The notes under the pieces were generated by a model. The model made no database searches, was not told the DNA's origin, and was given only the letters and a program-made list of their open reading frames with translations. Source: JBMNQH01 sp050944035 (GTDB lineage: Bacteria > Bacillota > Clostridia > Oscillospirales > Oscillospiraceae). From it: a stretch of 14,035 bases of DNA. The DNA is taken from positions 1 to 14,035 of the forward strand of contig JBMNQH010000029.1 in the NCBI GenBank assembly GCA_050944035.1. The letters run 5' to 3'. This document shows positions 6,720-12,389 of this stretch, piece by piece; positions within the stretch are counted from its first letter, which is position 1, and each line of letters opens with the position of its first letter. The translations under genes were made by a program, and so were the position numbers.

Positions 6720-6787
6720 CGTAACACTTGTAAAATGATGTGCGTAACACGGAAATTTACATTTGTGTCCTTTTTATGGGACACCAA
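6720..6787. promoter_or_regulatory. Operator-like repeats in the divergent intergenic region
   Basis: There are two direct copies of CGTAACAC (6720-6727 and 6743-6750), with starts 23 bp apart, about two helical turns. To their right is a palindrome, TTTGTGTCC/GGACACCAA (6762-6770 and 6779-6787, one mismatch). They lie between the divergent operons and upstream of the ATG at 6823, a typical position for repressor or activator sites. A weak TTTTTA-17-TAGAAT promoter for the plus-strand gene overlaps the palindrome. Confidence 0.45.
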
Positions 6788-6822
6788 TCGTGATAGAATT
6801 ATACTGGGAGGGAGGCGATAGA

Positions 6823-7944
6823 ATGAATCTCCTGCAATTTACCGCAGACTACCGTGATGGACGGGTATATGTAGGCGGCAAGGTTTATGCCGCAGGACTG
6901 TTCGCCACACATCTGCTGAATCAATATTATCTGAACGATACTGCCGCGCGGATCGCCGTATTCAGCGATGATGTCAATTACAATGTCATCCGTCAATTAG
7001 AAAACGGGTATCTGAACATATCCGAATTTGTCAGCATCGGCAGAAACGTATTGGAAGCAATGAAGTCCCTGCCGACACTGCATCCTTTTGACTCGCTGGA
7101 TAACTCTGCCATAACCGACTGCGTAACAAATCTTTTCACAGAAGCAAACGGTGAGCGCATCTGCGCCTATCTTTCCGAAAGGGCAAAGGTCAGTATGCTT
7201 CCGCAGGATGAGGTTTCAGTCGGGACGGCGTACCGATACGCTGAAAGAACGGACAAAGAAGCCGGCACACTTGTCCACGATGCTATAACGATCCTGCAAT
7301 TTTTCAATAACGTCAGTGCCGACCTTATCTCAGCCCACGACAAGTTGACCGCATTTGTGGAACGCATCGACGAAGCAGAACGCTTTGACGAAAAGCATCT
7401 GCTCCCGATTGCTCTTGAAGTATTCGGACAGATACCGTTCCCAATCACGACGGAATATATCTCCCTCAAAAAGAACAAGGCAAGCAGCGGAGAGACCGTT
7501 GCCCGCCGTCTTACCTTTGAACGGTATATCGCTTTCGTGCTGACGGACTTCTTTGAAGGTCTGCACTACGGGCATTATCCGAGAAGGTGCGGTGTCTGCA
7601 AAAAGTATTTCCTTATGCAGTCCGCACGCCGTCAGCAGTATTGTATGGGTATCGCTCCGGAGCAGATACGGGGACAGAACGTGACCTGCCGCAGATATGC
7701 CGCTTCCGTAAAGCGCAAAGAAAAATCGGAGAACGATCCGATCTCCGCTATCTATACAAATCGCTGCTCCGCCATCCGTACAGAGGTGAAGCGAGGAACT
7801 ATCCCTGCCGAGATCGGCGAGGCGGCAAAGGTGCTGGCACTTGAGCACAAAAAGACGGCACTTATGGATGACGATTACGCCAAAAGGCAATACAAAAAGG
7901 ATATGTCCCGTGAAAAGCTCTATCGGGATGCGGGATTGAAATAA
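6823..7944 (+). CDS. Zinc-finger protein resembling DUF6076
   Basis: This is a 373-aa protein of unknown function. The only clear domain is a C-terminal treble-clef-like zinc finger: CGVC (Cys256, Cys259), a basic linker with SARRQQYC (Cys274) and VTC (Cys289). The rest is largely helical with no recognised catalytic motif. The overall layout, a long helical N-terminus and a CxxC..YC..C finger followed by a basic tail, is what I recall of DUF6076 proteins on Firmicute mobile elements. The ATG at 6823 follows GGGAGGGAGG. An upstream TTG-initiated extension to 6763 crosses the promoter palindrome and is rejected. It is followed 34 nt later by the sigma-like gene, so the two are probably one operon. 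A regulatory or DNA-binding role is plausible but unproven. Confidence 0.6.
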   Translation: MNLLQFTADYRDGRVYVGGKVYAAGLFATHLLNQYYLNDTAARIAVFSDDVNYNVIRQLENGYLNISEFVSIGRNVLEAMKSLPTLHPFDSLDNSAITDCVTNLFTEANGERICAYLSERAKVSMLPQDEVSVGTAYRYAERTDKEAGTLVHDAITILQFFNNVSADLISAHDKLTAFVERIDEAERFDEKHLLPIALEVFGQIPFPITTEYISLKKNKASSGETVARRLTFERYIAFVLTDFFEGLHYGHYPRRCGVCKKYFLMQSARRQQYCMGIAPEQIRGQNVTCRRYAASVKRKEKSENDPISAIYTNRCSAIRTEVKRGTIPAEIGEAAKVLALEHKKTALMDDDYAKRQYKKDMSREKLYRDAGLK

Positions 7945-7978
7945 CGATACCGTTCTGTCGGATGGGAGGTGAGTGCCG

Positions 7979-9127
7979 ATGAAGAACGATGACTGGAAAC
8001 AAGATCTATATCGCTACCGTCTAACACCAGCACCGCCGAAGAAGGACGATTTTCAAGACTACATTGATCTGTACTTTAACGAAAAAGACGAAAAATATCT
8101 CTCGTGGCTTCTGCATTACTACGAGCCAACGCTGAATACACAGATGATGACCGCCGTGCAGGAGTATTCAATGCGGGGGCATTTTGTGGATATGAAGCAA
8201 GCCGCCGTCTACGGGATTCTCAAAGCTCTTGCAAACTACGATATTTCTCTTGGCGTTCCGTTCCTCGTTTACAAGGAATATTACGTCAAAAACGAGATCG
8301 ACGACTACATCCGCACGATGCGAACGGGCTATACCGTTCAGAGCAGCGACGAATACAAGTTGCTCCGCAAAGCAATGGCGCTCTACAACAAATACGGCAA
8401 ATCCGACGATGAAACGATAGCACAAATAGCCGCTGAAATTGACAGAAGCACTAAAATAACAAAAGAACTCATTGCCGCAGGACTTAGGAATATGTCCTAT
8501 GCCGATTTCTACCGCAAGTATGCTGACGAGGACAGCGAAACTTCCGCAGAGGATGTAACACGGGACGATTCCACCGATCCGTGCAAGATGTTCTTTGACG
8601 AGTGGCGGGCGGATGCCGTTTTTGATTGCTATGAGAAGCTGGATATCCGTGAACGCTCGATGATTGCCGACCATCTCGGTTTTTGTAGGGAGTGTCACGG
8701 CATACTGGAGAACGGCACCGATGAAAACGGCGAAAAGATATTACTATTTCGGCAGAAAAAAGCATACGCCGACCTTGCCTTGCAGCACACGCTTTCCTCA
8801 CCCGACACCGCTTTCCGAATCGTTCATAAGGCATACGACAAAATCCTCATTGAACTTGCCGTTGACGAATATATCCACATTGTCGAACTGCGGCGCACGA
8901 AAAAGACGAAAACCGAGATCGTCTACGAATACTGTGCCGACCATAATAACGACTGGGGTGAAATTCATTACACGCCCGACGCTGACGATTACGACGTTAC
9001 CCGCTACGTGTACGCTGATAAAAAGGGCGGATTCTTCTTCGCCGCCGCAGGCGACTGGATCGTCCGTCAAGCTGCGAAGAAGCAATTCCCGCAGACGGTG
9101 GTCATACCGATTACGAAAATATTATAA
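7979..9127 (+). CDS. Sigma-70-like protein
   Basis: This is a 382-aa protein. Residues about 66-113 (DMKQAAVYGILKALANYD, GVPFLVYKEYYVKNEIDDYI) follow the sigma region 2 pattern: an acidic helix, A-x-G-L-aliphatic, F/YD...G.PF, then a helix ending in DYIR. Residues about 123-155 (ALYNKYGK, ETIAQIAAEID) look like region 3. Residues about 215-300 (KLDIRERSMIADHLGF, then AYADLALQH and VHKAYDKI) resemble a diverged region 4 with its helix-turn-helix. The last 80 residues are an extra, unrecognised domain, so the protein is larger than common ECF factors. The ATG at 7979 has GGGAGGTGA upstream. A GTG at 7973 overlaps that site and is rejected. It could direct RNA polymerase to element promoters, or be a sigma-derived protein with another job. 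Confidence 0.55.
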   Translation: MKNDDWKQDLYRYRLTPAPPKKDDFQDYIDLYFNEKDEKYLSWLLHYYEPTLNTQMMTAVQEYSMRGHFVDMKQAAVYGILKALANYDISLGVPFLVYKEYYVKNEIDDYIRTMRTGYTVQSSDEYKLLRKAMALYNKYGKSDDETIAQIAAEIDRSTKITKELIAAGLRNMSYADFYRKYADEDSETSAEDVTRDDSTDPCKMFFDEWRADAVFDCYEKLDIRERSMIADHLGFCRECHGILENGTDENGEKILLFRQKKAYADLALQHTLSSPDTAFRIVHKAYDKILIELAVDEYIHIVELRRTKKTKTEIVYEYCADHNNDWGEIHYTPDADDYDVTRYVYADKKGGFFFAAAGDWIVRQAAKKQFPQTVVIPITKIL

Positions 9128-9188
9128 ATCGAAGGAATTGATTTTTGCAGAAAGCATTTCAAAATTATACAAATAAACAAAACACAAA

Positions 9189-9234
9189 AAGCCCCGCCCG
9201 GAGCCAAGAAAATTCTTGATTCCGAGCGGGGCTT
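9189..9234 (-). terminator. Large GC-rich hairpin terminator
   Basis: The 14-bp arms have one mismatch (AAGCCCCGC-CGGA / TCCG-GCGGGGCTT), with a second stem CAAGAA/TTCTTG stacked inside the loop. The minus-strand side is followed by TTTTTGTGTTTTGTTT, a good U-tract, so it should terminate minus-strand transcripts best. On the plus strand, after the sigma-like gene, the hairpin lacks a U-tract. Confidence 0.65.
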
Positions 9235-9262
9235 CGCTATGCAGTGAAATCCGCACATTCGT

Positions 9263-9345
9263 TTTATCCGAAGAGCTAACCTACAATATTACGGACAATT
9301 TCAATCCATACTTTTCGGATAAACTAAAAACACTACTTATCCGGA
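9263..9345. repeat. TTATCCG inverted half-sites upstream of recombinase
   Basis: TTTATCCGAA (9263-9272) is perfectly inverted as TTCGGATAAA (9314-9323) with 41 bp between. A third half-site, TTATCCGGA (9337-9345), overlaps the ribosome-binding site. These could be binding sites for the recombinase itself (arm sites or autoregulation) or for a repressor. Confidence 0.5.
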
Positions 9346-9355
9346 GGTAAATACA

Positions 9356-10198
9356 ATGAAAGGACATTTTTTAACACGCAAAGAAATCGAAAGATTCCGT
9401 AATTACTTGTGGGAGGAGGAAAAGAGCGAGAATACGCTGGAAAAATATACCCGTGATGTGACAGCGTTTTCGGCGTTCTGCGACGGGACGATCACAAAAG
9501 ATACCGTTATCGCTTATAAGCAGAATCTGATAGACAGCGGGTACGCCGTGTGAAGTATCAATTCGATGTTGGCAAGCATAAACAGTCTGTTTTCTTTTCT
9601 CGGCTGGTACGAGTTGCGGGTGAAATCGCTGAAAGTTCAGCAGCAGGTCTTCTGCCCGGAAGAAAAGGAACTGACGAAGGCAGAATATGAGCGGTTATGC
9701 CGGACGGCGGAGAAAAAGCAGAATGAACGTCTTTGCTTGATCCTGCAAACGATTTGTGGCACGGGCATTCGTGTGAGCGAACTGCAATTCATCACCGTGG
9801 AAACCGTCCGAAAAGGCGAAGCGACAGTCTCGCTCAAGGGCAAGACGAGAAGCATTTTTATTGTCCGTGATCTGCAAAAGAAACTGCTTCGGTATATATC
9901 CGAGCAGAAGATAACGGCGGGCGCGGTTTTTGTTACCCGCACGGGCAAGCCGATAAGCCGCACGAACATCTGGCGGGAAATGAAAAACCTCTGCGTTGAG
10001 GCAGAGGTAAATCCCGAAAAGGTATTTCCGCACAATCTTCGCCATCTTTTCGCCCGTGTGTTTTACAGTATTGAAAAGGATATCGCCAAGCTCGCCGATA
10101 TTCTCGGCCACAGCAGCATCAATACGACACGGATCTACATCATCTCGACCGGCACAGAACACCGTCAGCGCATGGAGCGTATGCGGCTGATTATATGA
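9356..10198 (+). pseudogene. Tyrosine recombinase interrupted by one in-frame TGA
   Basis: The frame encodes 280 residues plus one internal TGA (codon 66, 9551-9553) and a final TGA. The N-terminal part (1-65) is a SAM-like core-binding domain (EEEKSENTLEKYTRDVTAF). After the stop the same frame resumes with SINSMLASINSLFSFLGWYE and a complete catalytic domain: Arg139 in GTGIRVSEL, a Lys in KGKTR, H226NLR229, His252 in LGHSS and the nucleophile Tyr261 in RIYIIS. Every catalytic residue is present, so only the nonsense codon disables it. A single C-to-T change from CGA (Arg) would explain it. The start at 9356 has GGAGG 8 nt upstream. No good ribosome-binding site precedes the internal ATG at 9566, so a separate catalytic fragment is doubtful. 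It lies directly beside dif-like inverted repeats that are its likely substrates. Readthrough or a sequencing error are alternatives. Confidence 0.85.
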
Positions 10199-10203
10199 AA
10201 AGA

Positions 10204-10218
10204 GCCGCCATTAGCGGC
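10204..10218 (+). other. Small hairpin just after the recombinase
   Basis: GCCGC/GCGGC with a 5-nt loop lies 5 nt past the stop codon. There is no U-tract. It lies next to the left inverted repeat. Confidence 0.4.
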
Positions 10219-10222
10219 GACT

Positions 10223-10244
10223 GCAACATAATCGGTATTATGTT
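10223..10244 (+). repeat. Left 22-bp inverted repeat (dif-like core site)
   Basis: This is identical in inverse orientation to 10486-10507 over 22 bp. Internally it is a dyad: arm AACATAA, six-base asymmetric spacer TCGGTA, arm TTATGTT. This matches the arm-6-arm architecture of Xer/dif and other tyrosine-recombinase core sites, and TTATGTT is also found in the XerD arm of E. coli dif. Confidence 0.8.
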
Positions 10245-10296
10245 CTTTTTCGCAATGAGAACTGCAAAGGAAAATGTAAAAATAGGCGCACAAAAT

Positions 10297-10346
10297 CAAG
10301 TCCATTCCTTAGTCTTTTCAAAACGCTTTGAATGGGCTTGGTTTTT
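10297..10346. terminator. Bidirectional terminator inside the invertible segment
   Basis: CAAGTCCATTC (10297-10307) pairs with GAATGGGCTTG (10330-10340, one G-T pair), with an inner TTCAAA/TTTGAA stem, followed by GTTTTT on the plus strand. The minus side is followed by ATTTTG. In either orientation of the segment it would block read-through from the recombinase into the SPFH operon. Confidence 0.65.
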
Positions 10347-10411
10347 CATACTCATTTTTGACAATTTTCTAAATAATTCCATACTTTTCATCAAGATTTT
10401 ACCTGAACCAC

Positions 10412-10440
10412 TTGATTTTTTAAGGCGGTTGTGCTATACT
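10412..10440 (+). promoter_or_regulatory. Sigma-A promoter of the SPFH operon
   Basis: -35 TTGATT (10412-10417), exactly 17 bp spacing, -10 TATACT (10435-10440) with an extended TG one base upstream (TGC-TATACT). It is a near-consensus vegetative promoter reading right into the SPFH gene. An AGGCGG/CCGCCT inverted pair (10423-10428, 10471-10476) brackets the -10 and start site. The whole promoter lies between the 22-bp inverted repeats. Confidence 0.75.
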
Positions 10441-10485
10441 AAATTGGTAAAATTGGGATTAGTGTATTTGCCGCCTGATTTCTAC

Positions 10486-10507
10486 AACATAATACCGATT
10501 ATGTTGC
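10486..10507 (-). repeat. Right 22-bp inverted repeat (dif-like core site)
   Basis: This is the exact reverse complement of 10223-10244, with spacer TACCGA on the plus strand between AACATAA and TTATGTT. Identity ends sharply outside the 22 bp. It lies in the 5' untranslated leader of the SPFH mRNA, just upstream of AAAAGGAGG, where it would also fold as a hairpin. Confidence 0.8.
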
Positions 10508-10528
10508 TATTCAAAAGGAGGTCGAATA

Positions 10529-11701
10529 ATGGCAATCGCTGAGGTAATCAAATACGAGGGCGATAATAGCACATTTATATGGAAGCATCCCTGCGAGGAC
10601 TTTAATACTACTACGCAGTTAATCGTCCATGAGTCGCAGGAAGCGATCTTCTTTATGAATGGTCAGGCATTGGACCTATTTGGTCCGGGCCGTTATACGC
10701 TCGAAACGCAAAATATCCCACTGTTGAAGAAATTCACAAACATTCCGACAGATGGGAAGATCCCGTTCCACTGCGAGGTATATTTTATCAATAAAACCGA
10801 GCAAATGGCCATTAAATGGGGTACAGATAGCAGGGTGCAGTACATAGAACCTACATACAGGTTCCCGCTGTCAATAGGTGCAAGCGGTGAAATGTCGCTG
10901 AGCGTGTCCGATTCAAGGAAATTACTCATTAACCTTGTTGGTACGGAACGAGTGCTGGAACGGAATCAGTTAACGAATTTTTTCCGGGCGTTTTTAATGA
11001 CAAAAGTCAAGACCTATATCGCTCAGGAAATGCGCTCCAGTGCAATTAATATTTTTGAGATTGACGAGCAGCTTGAATCTTTTTCCGCCGCAATAAAAGC
11101 AAAACTTGATGATGATTTTCTTGATTACGGGGTAAACCTGAAACGGTTCTTTGTTACGGTTATTGTAAAACCGGACGGAGATCCGCAATACGAAAAGTTC
11201 AAAGAGCTTCACTTCCGTCAATACGCAGACATTGCTGAGGCGAAGCTGCGACAGCAAACAGATGTTATATACGCCCAAACCGAAGCTCAAAAGGTGGTTA
11301 TCGACTCTCAGGCACAAGCAACAAAACGTGCTCAAGAAGGATATACCTATCAGCAGGAGCGCGGTTTTGATGTTGCACAAGATGTTGCAAGGAATGAAGC
11401 AGTTGGGCAGTTTACCAATATGGGCGTCGGGCTTGGCACAATGGCAGGAGTAGGCGGCGCGGTAGGCGGTGTAGTTGGAGGCGCTATTAATGGTGCCTTT
11501 GCCGGAATAAACAATTCAGTACCATCTCAGCCTGCAACCTTGTTCTGCGATCAATGCGGTGCAGAATTAACTTCTGGAGCCGCGTTTTGCGATAATTGTG
11601 GCGCTCCGCAGTCTTCACCGGACACCTGTTCAAAATGTGGATTTAAGTTCATAAAGCCCGGCAAGTTTTGCCCTAAATGCGGTGCAAAAAGGGAGGGTTG
11701 A
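10529..11701 (+). CDS. SPFH-domain protein with two C-terminal zinc ribbons (YdjI-like)
   Basis: This is a 390-aa protein. Residues about 10-230 form an SPFH/stomatin-like ('virion core') domain (VHESQEAIFFMNGQALDLFGPGRYTL and the FRAFLMTKVKTYIAQEM helix). A helical, Ala/Gln-rich stretch follows (about 230-290), then a Gly-rich linker (299-326) and two zinc ribbons: Cys340/343/354/357 and Cys367/370/381/384. This architecture matches the B. subtilis YdjI family, where YdjI works with YdjG/YdjH at the membrane and recruits PspA; that partner data is established for B. subtilis, not here. No transmembrane helix is obvious, so it probably binds membrane or partners peripherally. The ATG at 10529 follows AAAAGGAGG. 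It is first in an operon with a membrane protein and a zinc-ribbon/TPR protein. Its only visible promoter is inside an invertible-looking segment. Confidence 0.85.
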   Translation: MAIAEVIKYEGDNSTFIWKHPCEDFNTTTQLIVHESQEAIFFMNGQALDLFGPGRYTLETQNIPLLKKFTNIPTDGKIPFHCEVYFINKTEQMAIKWGTDSRVQYIEPTYRFPLSIGASGEMSLSVSDSRKLLINLVGTERVLERNQLTNFFRAFLMTKVKTYIAQEMRSSAINIFEIDEQLESFSAAIKAKLDDDFLDYGVNLKRFFVTVIVKPDGDPQYEKFKELHFRQYADIAEAKLRQQTDVIYAQTEAQKVVIDSQAQATKRAQEGYTYQQERGFDVAQDVARNEAVGQFTNMGVGLGTMAGVGGAVGGVVGGAINGAFAGINNSVPSQPATLFCDQCGAELTSGAAFCDNCGAPQSSPDTCSKCGFKFIKPGKFCPKCGAKREG

Positions 11702-11703
11702 TT

Positions 11704-12378
11704 ATGAACAGAAATAAGAAATTAGGTTACGTTATTTTATTAATCGCATTTGTAATTGTCAGTGTCGTTGCATTTGCACTACCCACAGCGAAGACTACAT
11801 CGTTCTGGGTGGCATACATCTTTACTTGTATAGCATTTGTGGCCCAAGTCTTCATTTGGAATATTGGCTTTAAAGATAACACGCCACTTAGAAGCAAATT
11901 CTTGGGCATTCCGGTTATTAGAGTAGGATACATTTACTTAGTATTCCAACTGATTGCTCTTGCCGTGCTTGTAGCATATCCTGCTTTGCCGGTATGGGCC
12001 ACCATTATCATCAATGTACTGATCGTTGGCATTTCAGCAATATGTATGATTACAGCTGAAATCGGCAGAGATATTGTCAGTAACGTTGAAGAAAAAGTAC
12101 AATCAAAAGTATCTTACATCAGAGAAATACAGACCGATATCGAAATTGCCGCTGAACGAGAATCTGATTCTGCAATAAAGCAAAAAATACTAAAGTTGGC
12201 AGAGAAAGTAAGGTACAGCGATCCTATTAGTTCTGACGAGCTATCAGAACTTGAAAAAAGGATTTCGGATAAGGTCAAGGAATTATACGACGCTGATGAT
12301 AAACTGGCAATCGTCGATGAAATCGAATTGTTACTCTTAGAAAGAAATAAAAAGTGTAAAATCTACAAAAACAAGTAA
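11704..12378 (+). CDS. Four-TM membrane protein with coiled-coil tail
   Basis: This is a 224-aa protein with no recognised family. Four hydrophobic segments lie at about 7-26, 34-54, 75-95 and 97-117, in two hairpins. A cytoplasmic tail of about 105 residues follows, rich in E/K/D and likely helical or coiled-coil (VEEKVQSKVSYIREIQTDIE, SSDELSELEKRI). The ATG at 11704 is 2 nt past the SPFH stop and has GGGAGGG upstream. An in-frame ATG at 11677 lies inside the SPFH gene without a better site, so it is rejected. Tight spacing implies co-expression with the SPFH protein. It may be the membrane anchor or sensor of the cassette, as YdjH is proposed to be in B. subtilis, but I see no sequence basis for homology. 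Confidence 0.7.
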   Translation: MNRNKKLGYVILLIAFVIVSVVAFALPTAKTTSFWVAYIFTCIAFVAQVFIWNIGFKDNTPLRSKFLGIPVIRVGYIYLVFQLIALAVLVAYPALPVWATIIINVLIVGISAICMITAEIGRDIVSNVEEKVQSKVSYIREIQTDIEIAAERESDSAIKQKILKLAEKVRYSDPISSDELSELEKRISDKVKELYDADDKLAIVDEIELLLLERNKKCKIYKNK

Positions 12379-12389
12379 GAGGATATATT

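Larger units (their letters stand above)
9128..9355. other. Intergenic region before the tyrosine recombinase
   Basis: This non-coding stretch holds a large hairpin (9189-9234) and inverted half-sites (9263-9345), annotated separately. No convincing sigma-A promoter for the recombinase was found. TACAAT at 9282-9287 is a possible -10 without a good -35. Confidence 0.5.
10223..10507. mobile_element. Putative invertible promoter segment (phase switch)
   Basis: A segment of about 240 bp is bounded by two 22-bp copies of the same dif-like sequence in opposite orientation. It sits 25 bp after a tyrosine recombinase gene and 22 bp before the SPFH gene's start codon. Inside are a terminator hairpin and the only good promoter for the downstream operon. 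The ribosome-binding site lies outside, at 10516-10521. Recombination between opposed sites inverts the segment, which would flip the promoter away from the operon toward the recombinase. The layout is that of known recombinase-controlled phase-variable promoters. The arrangement is seen in the sequence; inversion itself is inferred. Confidence 0.65.

Noticed and set aside
9566..10198. Separate 210-aa catalytic-domain recombinase starting at ATG 9566
   Set aside because: It is in the same frame as the upstream 65 codons with only one TGA between and has no good ribosome-binding site, so one interrupted gene is the simpler reading.
10223..10507. MITE or insertion-sequence terminal repeats
   Set aside because: There is no visible target duplication, and the repeats are internally palindromic with a recombinase-type core and sit precisely around a promoter beside a tyrosine recombinase, so an invertible segment fits better. 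It is not excluded.
10195..10542. 115-codon plus-strand open frame between the recombinase and SPFH gene
   Set aside because: It spans a terminator, a strong promoter and both inverted repeats, and overlaps the SPFH start; composition is that of regulatory DNA.
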